A DNA stretch of 64,000 bases, taken from positions 10,983,412-11,047,411 of the forward strand of contig NC_051102.1 of the NCBI RefSeq assembly GCF_901709675.1, in the 5' to 3' direction. The notes under the pieces were generated by a model, which saw nothing but the letters and a program-made list of their open reading frames with translations, did not search any database and was not told the origin of the DNA. Position numbers and translations under genes: made by a program. This DNA is from Syngnathus acus. Taxonomy: Eukaryota; Chordata; Actinopteri; Syngnathiformes; Syngnathidae. Positions 25,101 to 37,100 of this stretch are shown here, piece after piece (position 1 is the stretch's first letter; every line of letters starts with the position of its first letter).

Positions 25101-28100
25101 ATTTGGAATAAGTCCGATAAATCTAGTTGTCAGGACGCTCCGCCTGGAATAAGTCAAATGACTCCAGGTGAGATGGAGAGCCTTGTTTCTCGGTAATAAC
25201 CTCCCCGAAGAGAGCGATCGCTGGCCAGCGAGGCGCTGCTTCTGGTGACAGAGGAGGTCTGCCAGGCAGGCCCCCGGGTACAAAATACAACTTGCTAGCT
25301 ACCTCCGTCCGCTGCATAGGCTGTCAAAGTGCTGCCGGGTGGGAGGGGGCCGGCCGAACTCATTCGCGCCATGTATCATCAAGCACCAAATGGCTCCCGC
25401 TGCATTCATCCGGGTTTTTTTTCCCATTCCAACTTTCCGCATTCTTTTCACTATCCTCATACTAGCTAGGTTTTGTAATGTCATGTTTCACAGTATCATT
25501 TGTAAAGTGGTGAACGACTTCTGTGCTCCTATTAAGCAGTGCTGCTGCTCCAGTCACTGGCGGCCATTGACAGTGGCTTTTAAAAGCAGCATACCAAAGG
25601 TCTTCTAATTGTGTCACACGTTTGCCCTCGCTAGACTGGAATGAAAACAACAAATAGAATTTCGTCGATTCGGTGGACCGAGCGAGGGTACAATAAACAG
25701 CAAAGCCCAAAGAGTTGTCTTACTTTGTTTATGTCTGCGCAACTCTTATTTTTTCCCTATTTTGGATCAGCCGCTGAAGATGCACTGCCGGACGTGCGCC
25801 CTGGTCACCAGCTCGGGCCACCTGATCGGCGGCGGCCGCGGTGACGAGATCGACCGGTCCGAGTGCGTGCTCCGCATGAACGACGCGCCGGCGGCGGGGG
25901 AGTACGCGTCCGACGTGGGCCGCCGCACGTCCCTGCGCGTCATCGCCCACTCCAGCATGCAACGCGTGCTGAGGAGTCGCAACCATCTGCTTAATGCCAG
26001 CCAGGACGCCGTTTTCATCTTCTGGGGACCGAGTAGCTACATGCGGCGAGACGGCAAGGGCCTGGTGTACAACAACTTGCGGCTCATGAGCCAGGTGCTT
26101 CCTGCGCTCAAAGTCTACATCATCTCCTGGCAGAAGATGTTGCAGTTTGACGACCTCTTCAAGAGAGAAACGGGCAAGGACAGGTAAGAGCTTTCTTTGT
26201 TTTCAATCGTGCTCGCTTAGGTTTCGTCGGCATTAGCTGCGAGATTGCCATTCGAGCTGGCTGCTTAGAGACTTTACAATTTGGCCAAGTTCCATTGAAG
26301 GTGGCAGAAAACCTTGGCAAAGTGCCCTTGTTGTTGGAATGCACCACTCTGTTTTACCCATTCGAGGAGACAGAAATAAGAGGTTCCAGGAAGGAAGAGG
26401 TTACTTTGGCTTCAAAACAAGCCCAGGGTTAACAGTGAATAAAAGGCAACTCAATTGGTTTCAGCCTCCGTCCGTGCCTTAGCTTTTGTTCCACGCGTCA
26501 GAAGAGATTGAACGCCACTTCGGCTAAGATAGACGGCGGCAAAGAAATTGCCTTGCGGGGGTGGGGGTGTCCAGCTCGGACATTTATCCCACCCCGGCGA
26601 CTTGAATCACGCCAAACGTTCTGCTCTTCTCATTTCCCCTTTTACCGCCACTGCGACATCAGGAATGAATGATTGTGAAGAGTGGGGGCGTTTAACTTGT
26701 TGGTTGGCATGCAGTGTTACTCTTCAAAAATGCCTTAACGGGCAACCTGTTGCGCAATCAACAACCCTGTATTTGTTATGACTTTCATTCCTGCTGTTCC
26801 AGTCAAGGTCATTAACATAACGTGTGAAGGCTGTACCTACATCGAACCCATTTTAATAACAGCCGCAGAGGAGCCAACAGATCAACAGATGATGTCTTTT
26901 GAAAGAAAAATTCGATTCGAATATTTCTTGTTGCCCAGTAACTAATTAAGCAAGGGATGGGCAACGAACCCCTTGAAAAGCAATTTGCTCCGTACCCCAA
27001 AACGACGCTCATTCCTCAAATCACTTGTCCCCATTCAAATCAGCGGAGATGCCATGAAATGGATTTGTTCAAGGCGTCGGTACATCGTAATTATGATTAT
27101 TTGTGTCAATGGATTGATATTTAACGTATTCATACTATACTGTAAAATAAAATAATACAGCGCAAAAATGGTCCTAGCCCTCGTTAGTAAGTTAGATACG
27201 TGTGTATGATTGCAAAAAGGTGGCATAACGATAGCTCTGATTGTTTTATTGCACTAGCACTATTCGACACGTGATTATTGACATATTTTGTGCCACTCGT
27301 AGTTAAAATGGATCAATCATTAGCAATTCTTTGCCCTTTTTTTAAATGTATTCATTAACGTTTGTGAGGCAGAGCAGGCCGTCAAAATGTTTCGATTTCT
27401 CACTCAATCGGGACCCGTTAATCATTTTTTGGCTGATTTATTTACCAATAAGAATCTGTGCGGAAAGCTTGTTTCAATTTCAAACACGTGCAGAAAAGAA
27501 TCAACACAATCAAAAAGCTTGTTAAATTGGTGGATTCCAGCGGTAAAGTAGCAAGTAAACACAATCGGGGAGAGGGATAAATATTTGCGTTTGTCCACTC
27601 GCGGCTCGGGAACGTTTGCTTCTGGGTTATTCGTCGACACGCCCGTAAACACCACAACGATGAGGGAGGGCGGGCGGGCGGGAGTGGGTCGCCTCCAAAA
27701 GATGAAAGACAGGCAAAAAAAACAACATTAATGTGTCGGCACTGCAAGTCTCACAGACACTCGCTGACAGCATTCCGCTTGCAAACGCGGATGATCATTT
27801 AGTCGGCGATGAACTTAACGAGGTAGGTGTTTTCGTAAAACATCAAAGACGTGTTTTTTGTACACTTCAGACGTCCTCCCTAAACCTAACATGACAGTTG
27901 TTTTCAGCAAAGGGATTTTAGTCTCATGAACTGTATGTTTCTGTCAAAGACATGTTAGCTTTTTCACTGAACCCAACCAGGCAGGCAGGCAGATGTCTTT
28001 AGAAGCAAAAATATCCTTATCAGGCTTTCTCCAAGTTTGCTGATGATCGGATATTTTGGAGGAGGCATACACAAAGCTATTTGGTCCTAACCTAAATTGA

Positions 28101-29502
28101 GAATGATTCAATAATATGATATAAATTGAGAAAGTAGCCATGTTTTATTTAGGGTTTTTTTTCCCCTCTCCAATGCGGTTGGGCTGTGTATGAATGCTAA
28201 ACCCAGAAAAAAATCCAAAGCAAATCTGACATCTTATAATCAAGCAGCATCCTTGAAGGTCTGAAGGACTTTTTGCGAGATTTCTTTCTCTCCCCTCGCA
28301 CAAAAGAGCAGTGGTGCAAAATGATCTCTCTCGTCATCCGTCAGTGGACACTTTGTCCTTGCGCCGACTTCCTGATGAGGGCTTCCACGATTTGACGGGC
28401 TTCATTTGTATCGCTCGATATGCGACGCGTCTTTTAATGACGCCGCGGAGGAGCGTGAACGATCGAGCGCCGGATTGAGACGAGTCTTCGCTTAATCACG
28501 CGGCAAAAAAAAAATCAAACGTTCCATCCATCTAAATGTCACCCGCTGGCTCCTTCTCTCACAGGAGGATATCCAACTCGTGGCTGAGCACCGGCTGGTT
28601 CACGATGACCATCGCCCTGGAGCTCTGCGATAGGATCAATGTGTATGGCATGGTCTCGCCCGACTTCTGCAGGTGTGAGAGATGCATGGCATGCAGAATA
28701 TGCACGCATAAGATCTGTGTTCCTACCAAAGGAGTATCATTCCGATTTGAACATCTGAGGTATTAGTGACAGATCGTGGCAGTCTTTAAAAACTCGAGTA
28801 AAACCAAGGACTAAGGCCTGAAAAATACAATTGGCTATGAGAGTGAAATAAAAGCATTCCATGTCATCTGAAAGTACGTGCACTCAAATCCAGAAATTCT
28901 CCACCATATTCACCGACACCAAAACATTGCAAGAGCTTTTACTCGTCTATCGCGGGAATGAAAGCTCAATCCAATCCGGGACGTATTGCGTAAATGTTAT
29001 GTTCCCAATTCGGATGACTGGATATGCCAGCAATCCGTTCAAGCCTACCTCCCAAAACAAGACAATTTGTGATGTTATCATCCCCTTAGCATTACTGAGC
29101 CTCCCGATATCATAAAATGTTGGGCATGAAACTCATTTTTTCAACATTGTGTCACATGGTAGAGCAAATTCCCCGGCCGGGGACACCGAAAGATTCAATA
29201 TACAAGTACGGTGTCAGAATGTGCACTCCAGACATTGCTGAATGTATTTCGACAGCAGGGATCCGGAGCAGCCTTCGGTGCCCTACCACTACTACGAGCC
29301 GCGGGGCCCCGACGAGTGCGCCATGTACATATCGCACGAGCGCGGCCGACGGGGCAGTCACCACCGCTTCATCACGGAGAAGCGGGTCTTTGCCGACTGG
29401 GCGCGGACGTTTGACATCCACTTCTACCAGCCCGACTGGAGCCCCGCCCCTCTGCCGGCTAACCGCACAGTGGACGGACGGGGGAGTCGGCAAGGAACGT
29501 GA
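16855..29502 (+). CDS. st6galnac5: alpha-N-acetylgalactosaminide alpha-2,6-sialyltransferase 5
   Basis: Five exons: 16855-16869, 17737-17940, 25771-26183, 28565-28672 and 29259-29502 (stop TGA), giving 327 aa (human 336). The enzyme makes alpha-series gangliosides such as GD1alpha by adding alpha-2,6 sialic acid to GalNAc of GM1b, in the Golgi. The five-codon exon 1 (MKTPL) was placed because it joins in phase to RHAVAVLLVLLL and matches the family start. A membrane anchor spans about residues 8-26. The stem (27-73) is short and lacks the polyglutamine tract seen in human. The L sialylmotif begins at CRTCALVTSSGHL, the S motif is STGWFTMTIALEL, then YHYYE, and the VS motif is His282-x4-Glu287. 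Sequons NGS, NDT, NAS and NRT are visible. Exon phases match st6galnac3 exactly, supporting tandem duplication. Intron 2 is 7.8 kb. No frame breaks. Confidence 0.96.
19096..19300 (-). mobile_element. 3' tail of a fish non-LTR retrotransposon (5' truncated)
   Basis: On the minus strand the sequence runs to gaagaaattgacaataaagc followed by agactttgactttttggac. This is the kind of 3' end carrying an internal AATAAA and short terminal repeats that recurs in teleost LINE (L2-like) copies. Only the 3' untranslated end is present, with no reverse transcriptase frame. Family assignment is from memory and approximate. Confidence 0.5.
20329..20385. repeat. interspersed repeat copy (second of a pair)
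   Basis: Related to 2696-2750 (same strand, similar spacing of cattttag and ttgcagc/ttgaaac words). A further partial unit precedes it (about 20218-20280) on the same theme. See the first copy for description. Confidence 0.4.
22136..22172. repeat. (TCTG)n microsatellite
   Basis: About nine uninterrupted ctgt units in st6galnac5 intron 2. A shorter copy of the same motif lies at 2215-2239. Confidence 0.9.
23341..23368. repeat. (CGGCA)n pentanucleotide run
   Basis: Five consecutive cggca units in st6galnac5 intron 2. Confidence 0.85.
24704..25172. repeat. diverged minisatellite, unit about 44 bp
   Basis: Repeated order of words: aggacgc/aggatgc, then cacctgg or similar, aataagtca, atgactccag and gttgt. 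Clear units begin near 24704, 24748, 24791, 25049 and 25133, with more worn units between. Lengths cluster at 41-44 bp. It lies about 600 bp upstream of st6galnac5 exon 3. Confidence 0.65.
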
Positions 29503-30139
29503 GTGGATGGCAAGACCCAACCCGCCCAGGGAAGGAAGGAACGCGAGCTGACTTTGACGCCAGACGAGTTGATCCTGATTGACGCTTGTTGAGGAAAATA
29601 TTTCAAGGCTTCACAAGCCCATGGCTTCTTTTTTTTTTCTTTTCGCCGTGACGGTGAAGTTATACGAGGGGCGAACATCATCGTCTGATGCGCACTCGGG
29701 AGCAATGTCAATCATATGGTGTGTACGTGTGTGCTTGTTTGTTGGCAGAATTGAAAGTGAGTTCAATATAAAGTGAAATGTTTATTTGGTTTTGGAGGAA
29801 GTCAAATTGAATGAGCTTTCTTTTGCCATGTCCGCATTCGGAATTGCTGTTTACTTGCCAGGCATTTTTCGACATTTACCAAACGGATGCAATTTGATCA
29901 CCGTTGACAAAGCTGACATTTCCTTGGATCCAAAGTCAGCGCGCAGGTCAATTTGATCCGGAATTTCATTCAAATGACAAGAGGAGAAGCCGCTAGCACC
30001 GTGGCAGCAATTCTGAAGGCAAGGGTGAGGAAGGAGCCCAACTGCGAAAGCTGGAAATCCACGGCCCCTGAAAAGGTTTCGACTGTACTTAATTGCCTAT
30101 GGATGCCATCAAATGGTAGCTAAGGACTACGTTTGTCGA

Positions 30140-30145
30140 AATAAA
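30140..30145 (+). terminator. polyadenylation signal of st6galnac5
   Basis: AATAAA about 640 bp after the stop codon, the first canonical hexamer noticed on this strand after the coding region. It places the 3' end near 30165. Confidence 0.55.
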
Positions 30146-30169
30146 GCTCAACTCATTTCAGCACGAAGA

Positions 30170-33160
30170 TATGTTCCACGTAACAACTTTTTCTTTTTTT
30201 AGTTTGCTCTTTTTTTATGTTTGTTTTAGACATTCAATGGCTTCTTTTTTAAAACTTGTAATTTGACTGCTATTTCTTTTTACGGCTTCTTCGTACTTCA
30301 GCTGCCTACGAATGAGCGCTGGCTGTCTCCAGCTAATAGTGTGATTGATGCTGCTACGAGTCATGCAAACACCGCCGTGTCACGTCAGACAAGACTCAAA
30401 AGACTCGAGGACGATGAAGATGAAGCGGCCGCCGCCGCGGCAGTTTTTTTCTTGGGCGAGGACGTGACATGGCTATCGCCCAGTGAAGTGCGCTTTTATC
30501 CTGCCGCATATAGAACTGGCCTTCCGCCGTGCTCGAGATGCTTTGTTGCACTTTCTTCTGACGCCACTTCTCCAAGAATCAGGTGTCAGCCGGGGTAAAA
30601 ACGGAGAAACGGTTTTCTAGTGATACATGCTCGTGTCGAGTCCCCATTGATCTGGGTCTCGTCTGTGTGATTCATGTCGCCGTCTCAGATGTAGCAAGAG
30701 GAGCACTTTACACTCTTGTATAAAAAGCTCCATGTTGCTCAAAAGGAGTACGTGAATAGCAGCGAGCGGATCACATCGGTTTTTGCCAATTAACGTTTTT
30801 TGACTGTGAATGGGTTGGGGTTTTTTTTTTTGGTCAATGTTCGCTTTATTCATAGCAGGACTATTCAATTCAATGTCACCGAAATGAATGAAAAGGATTC
30901 AACGTAACCTCAAACTCAGGGGTGTCGTGTGGGGGCGAGTCAACTCGTGCAAATGATCCTCGCTTAAAGCCATGTCACTCTACGGGGGGGCAACGGCAAG
31001 TACCGTTTTGGTTACTATGACGATAGGAGTGGAGAAACATTAAGGTCACAATCTGGAAAAATTGCAAATAGTTTGCTCAGAAAAAAAAGAAGATTTAGGG
31101 CTTGATTTACAAAATAGGCACAAACTTGTTAGTTCACGCATAAGGACATGTGTCGTAACTACCTCTAATTCAGTATAGCCTCGTCGAAAATAGCCCGTAC
31201 CTCCATTCTTCACATCCGCAATTGTCATTTCAGGTATGAATCTTGTCAAATCTACAATTCAAATCGGGCTCGTCGTAATTCCAGTTCGGTTCGACATCTT
31301 TAAGATGGTGCCTCGGTCGGTATCCTCCAACACTGTCAGCAGCGCAAAGTGTTGGGTCATGTGACCTTTCAACCTTATGACGCGTGTTCAATTCATGGAA
31401 ATAGTACTTGAAGCAAAGATGTCAAAATGGGAGTGCAGGTCTTACCTTCAACCAGCAGAGGTGCTGTTGACAGTGTCAATGAGTTTGCCATTTAAAAAAA
31501 AAGATGACACTCTTGACTACAGCCAGGCTATGGCGCAACTCCTTCAGCAGCATTAGTCTGCCAAATACAAAACGGGCATGAAACAGGAGTTCAGAACATT
31601 CACAGATTGATTCATCAAATAGATTGCGGTATTGCTTGTTACTCTTCCTGGGAAGAAAAAACAAAAATCATTCCTGGAGGGAAAAAGCCGAAAGGAAAAG
31701 AAGTAGAAGATTTTAAGTCTCTATGAATAAATTCAGTAAGACATTTAAGATGACAGACTGTTCATAGAACCACTAAATCCGTTTTTAAGATGGATATCAT
31801 TTCAAGCACTTCATGCTTCAAGTGAATTTTTTGTTTTTGTTTTGCCAGTTCATTTTTCCACCCAACTTATTTTGAAAAGTCATCAGTAAAAGTCATTATT
31901 GGCATAAGGAAAAAAAATCTGTTCGACAGGCAGGGAGCAAGGAGGGAGATGTTTGCTCAAGTTGACCTTGTCTGCCAAAATCTAATCACCATTCCTGAGC
32001 GTTTCTCCCACTCGCAAAAAAAGAAGAAAAATCAATAAGATATTAAATTCTGTGGTGCGTTAGATAAACCGTAATTTGACAGGACTTGGTGTTGACGTTT
32101 TCACAACAAACTTATTGGTGCAACTGTCAAAATGAAATCGTATTTACTTTGATGAGTTGCTGGATTAGTTTTCGGGCAATCGATCAAGATTCAGACAAGG
32201 AAAAGTTTATTTTTCAAATCTGCTTTATTATTATTATTAATAATGAAGATCCTTCACAAATACAAAAGAGCAGACAAAAATCAGTAGTCAAGTCTTTAGT
32301 GGCAAAAAGACATCATAATGTTGCTGTCCAATGAAAAGCTCGTATTTCCAAGTCTGCTCACTTTTTTTTCCTATTGATTACAAACAAGTAGCTTCAGAAG
32401 TGACTTTTTAGTATTCATAACAAAGTGCAACCACCAGATGTTTGGACTCATTAGGACGGATGTATCTCGAAATTCATGACTTTTAAGCATAGTCCAAATC
32501 TGTCAGCATATATATGCTTATGGCAAATTTGACTTGTTTGTGAAAATCATTTTGTCGTTTCCTTGAAAAGCAAGTAGCCATTATTATTATTTTTAATTTG
32601 AAGCAAATATCACTGGATTTTCCTTGGACAGCAATAATAAACTATCAAAATCTTTCCAAGCATAAAGACAGGCTTGGTCTCTCATTCCAAGTACATTGCC
32701 CACCCACCCACCCAGTGATGATGCCAATAATCTAGAATACATTTGGAAATGATTGACAGTACAAAGCAAATGTTCCCTGAAATGTTTCAGCTTCATTCAC
32801 ACAGTCAAAACCTTTCGGGCTTGCCTTTTGTTTGTCATTCTTTCAATGGAGCAGGCTGACGAGGTGTGTCGGAAAAGGATCACAAAAGACAGAAGCAAAT
32901 TTGGACCATCAACCGAGGCTTCTCAAAGAGCTGCTCTTCACCGTCACAGGTTTGAAATCTTTTGTGACACACCTCGTGGCTCGCTTTACAGTCAGTCGAC
33001 TGCACAGCCCAAAAGTGGCAGAAGTTCAAACCGTTTCAGAGACAGTCAAAAATCGTACAGCGTCTTATCACCTTCGAGGGAGGCACTTGCAGCAGGAAGA
33101 GGAGGTTTCGCCAAGTCATTAGGAAAGCTCAATATTGTCGCTTACCAGCAGTTGGAGACA
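30170..33160. other. intergenic region between convergent st6galnac5 and pigk
   Basis: About 3 kb between the presumed 3' ends. Short open frames only, no recognisable domain. The segment around 32200-32260 contains several TTATT/AATAA words that could serve either convergent transcript. I see no other structure. Confidence 0.5.
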
Positions 33161-33162
33161 AA

Positions 33163-33168
33163 TTTATT
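33163..33168 (-). terminator. possible polyadenylation signal of pigk
   Basis: TTTATT on the plus strand (AATAAA on the minus strand) about 1 kb downstream of the pigk stop. A TTTAAT (ATTAAA) lies a few bases upstream of it in transcript order. It is the nearest canonical hexamer noticed. Confidence 0.4.
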
Positions 33169-34161
33169 CTTTTAATTCAGCCATTCATCTATAATCAGGG
33201 CGCCGGCCGGCATCCTGCCAAAATGAGGCAGTGCAACATGTTGAGCTCAACCAAAAAGGGGAAGGAGGGAAGCCGTGGGAATTGGATGGCAGGAAATAAT
33301 AAAGAGACAGAAAAGGAAGGAAGCCGTGCGCACGCTATTAATAATGCATAAGAAGAAAGGCACCCGGGCGGCTGATGCAGCAGCTGTCTGCTTTCAGAGA
33401 GGGCAGGCGGCCAGGCCATGCCCGGCCCGGCCCGTGCGCTTCAAACAACAATCAGTCCTCCCGGCAATCAGGCTGTGATGTAGTGTCAAGCCAGGAATCA
33501 AAGGGGGAAAGAGAAATGAAAAGAAGGCCCATGATATCACAAAGGATCCATTCGGGATGGCTTAGCGGATGGCTGGCTGGCTGGCTGGCTGGCTTATCAG
33601 TCACTTATTGGCGGACTGCAAACGGCCACGCAAACAGCCGTCGGTCAGAGAGCTGACGGATGTTTCGACGGGGAGGGCAATTTGGTGAAAGTCGCTATTA
33701 TGTAGGATCGTCATCCACGATATGACGGGTGTAATGCGCGCTGACAGCGGAGACCTAACGTAGTCGACCCTCAGCAGCGCCAGTCGCCGCCGATCAGACG
33801 GGTTCTGTCTCATTTTTTTTTCCCCTCTCTGGCTGGCCCGGCAGTCTGAACACAAAAATATGCTGAGCAGAACATCCGCTCAAAGCGATTCAATTCTTAT
33901 TCAAGGACTGGCTGGAATTGCGCTACATAGTCCAAGTCACACAATTCCCATTTTTGTGTGGAAATGTCCAAATTTCACTGCCACGCTTCCCAGACCATTG
34001 AAAAAGTCAAACCAAACATCCAGTTTAAATAGAAAAAAAAAGGAAAACACAGACAAATGTCACAGTGTCAAAACAAAGCGGCGACCGTGGCCTCGCAGTC
34101 ACGTTGCCGTACATCATTGGAGGTTCCCATTCAATGCGGCTTTACAAAAAAGCTCTTGGTC

Positions 34162-37100
34162 TCAGAAGATGTGTTTGAGGTGCTTCATGCCGTACGTCTT
34201 GAAAAACACAAGCAGGATGAGGGTCCAGAGGCCAAGGATGAAGCCATCGGGGGGGTGCCAGTCTTTCTGTTTGGGCTTCTACAGGGGTGGGTGGTGATGT
34301 GAGGTGATAAGGGGGATGGAAGAGCGGGTCGAGAAGAAGGGGGGGGGGGGGGAATGCAGTTTAGTAGCGTAATAGTGAGCATATTTCTCCTCGTTGAGCC
34401 TACCACCGCTGATTGCGCTGTCATTCACAATGGTAGGCCGGCCCATGGACAGTATACCTCCCTCCCTCGCCTCATGTTTGTCCCGTTCAGTAGCGGCGCA
34501 TCATCATTTTGTGTACCATTATACTTTTAAATTTCCTCTTCGTATTAAAACGCGCATCGCGAGGCGCACCATTTATATGCTAATGCGACAGCAATATTCC
34601 GCACCCCGATGAGTTAACCTCTAGAAATGGTGGTGGGGAGAAATAGAAAAAATGATACATACACAGCGAGCAAGCACTTAAGGAGATTTTTGTTATTACT
34701 CTCCACAGAAGCTGACATTATGGATCCCCCCCCCCCATCCACAGACTTGACAGGACAAGCTCTCAGGATGTAACAGGAAAAGCACGGTGTCCGTTTGGCT
34801 CCATGAGGGAGAGACGAGGGGAAGCTTTGCTGAGCTGTGAACATTGACACTGCAAATGGAGATAAAGCCAAGCTGACAGACAGACAGACAGGAGACCAAC
34901 ACGCTGAGGGACAGGACGCAAGGTAACGTAGAAGCTAAAGGAGTCACAATATATACACACACAAAGAAATTTGAGCATTTTTTTTTGTGATGACTACCAA
35001 CGTTTACCAATGTAAATACGCAGTTTTACTGCTTTGGTTTCAGTGTGAAAGACAGATTAGGAAATGGGTCTACTTTTAAGTCTTTGACTAACAGACAAAA
35101 ACTGTCAATCTTCCCTGAAGGAGGCACCAATGACTGATGATTAGATTGCAGTGACACATTCGGTCGGTCAGCAAGACATTACGATCTGCCTCGGAAGCTT
35201 CTGGGGGGAAAATTGCGAATATCCATCATTCACAACATGACAAAAGAAAGGAAATTGTTCGCTTCCAGACATTAAGGGAAAAATGGTCATTTTGGGCTTC
35301 CATATGCAACAGGACGCCTGATCTTCACAGCAAGTTACGCGACTATGCTGGCAAATGACCACGGTCATCAGTAAACGTTGGACAGCAAATATCGTATATT
35401 TAATTGCTCAATTGATCAAAGCGAAATCAATGGCGCTTCACTCCCTGCACTGAATGTAAATGACTTCAAGTTTGGAAGGCTGCGTGAACAACCAGATTAG
35501 AGCACGGGTGAGCGTCGGCTTGGCACTTTTAAGGTTAAGAAAAAGAAAAGAAAAAGAAAAAAGACTTTGCATTGCAGACCCACTGTGGTAGCTTAACGTG
35601 TCAAGCTGAAAGGAAAAGAAGATACTGTATGATTTAAAGACTGAATTAAATCAAGTGTTCCTCAAAGTTGGAAGCTGGACACCGATAGCATCCGTCCCCA
35701 AGTATGGTGTATAAATCATGAGGGGCTAATCAGCCGTATGCTAAGATCTTGGATGGCTTTAAGGAAGTCCAAATGAACGTCTATGGATGTGAATGATCAA
35801 ATAATATTGGGCATACACCACAACTTCGCTTTCTAGATAGATTTCCTTCGTTTCACTTGCAAATGAGTTGGCCCATAGCTATGATAACAATAATCTAGCG
35901 TCTGATTACTTGCTATGTACGGACATGTCAGGTCTTCGCTAATGACGGAGAGCGTGTGATCGTCAGGAGACGCTGAAGTGGAGGAAGATGAGCACATATG
36001 GGAGACGGCGGCGCGCCACTGACCCAAAGTCACATTATCAGCGCTGCTAGCAAGAAGGCGAGGAACATATGGAGTCAGACGAGCGAAATGAGCAAGTCGA
36101 TAGCACCCGGTGAAAATAACAAGACACTCTGGACTTGTTTTTCCAGGCTTTTGTAGACTGCTGACTTCTCTCAATCAATCAATCAGGCTTGTGCTTAGCA
36201 TGTTGCTGTCGCTCTGCTCCGTTCTCAGGCTTTTGTGATGGGCACTGCTGCTGTCATTGCTTATTCACTTCACTGTTTCTCTTTGAGGCTTTTGGGATGC
36301 ACGCGAGTGTCATTCTTCTCTCCGGTGTCACTTCTTCTTCAGACTAATGTACATATTACATGATCTTTGATTGAATGGGGCATGAATAAAAGAAGGACAA
36401 GCACGTGGACGATCAACGGGTAAGAGAGGAAGGCTGCCTGGCTGGCTGCCTGGCTGGCTGGCTGGCTGCTTCGGTGACCTTCACTGATTGAAGCGTCACT
36501 GAAGCAGCTTATTACGCCGCCTCTGTGTTGCATATTCAATTGGCCGGTATAAATCAATTAATAGCAAAGCCATCAGATTGATTGGAGATAATTAACATGA
36601 GATGCTGACAGTGGTCGGAAGCACGAGCGCTCCCAAGGTCGAAAACAGCTGCAAATGATGTCAGCGGAGCGTGGCAGTGGATTTCTATTGCACTTGCTCC
36701 CATGACATGCCCCCCACTACTACTATCACGTCATGTCTTATTTGATTTCTTTTTTTTTCGAGGGTCTTTTCACTCTCGCAAGAGCGCAAATTTGCGAGAA
36801 TGTGATGTGTGGGTTGACTAATTCCTGACAATTGTAAATTGGGCTACAATGTGCTACTTATCCCAACCCGAAATTGGTTGTTTTATTGGATGGGAAGTTT
36901 ATCCTGCTAGTACTGTACTCTCATTAAATCGGTTTCAGAAAGGTACTTCGGTGTTTTGCTCCTTTACTGTACCTAATGTGAACGAAGGCACATTATTATT
37001 CTCATACAAAATGTATTTATTTGGTTGTTCTAAATTCCATCATTTGTTAGGGCTGCGCACAGGCACATTTCAACTTCTAATGGAATAAATAAGAGCGGAG

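Larger units (their letters stand above)
17941..25770 (+). other. intron 2 of st6galnac5 (7.8 kb)
   Basis: The largest intron in the window. It holds a retroelement tail (19096-19300), a repeat pair member (20329-20385), a (TCTG)n run (22136-22172), a GGCAC pentamer run (23341-23368), a cluster of RCGTG words (23625-23815) and a 44-bp minisatellite (24704-25172). I see no exon of another gene on either strand. Confidence 0.7.

Noticed and set aside
32753-33175. 140-codon open frame between st6galnac5 and pigk
   Set aside because: No recognisable domain, no neighbouring exon-like frames, and it overlaps a competing open frame in another phase.
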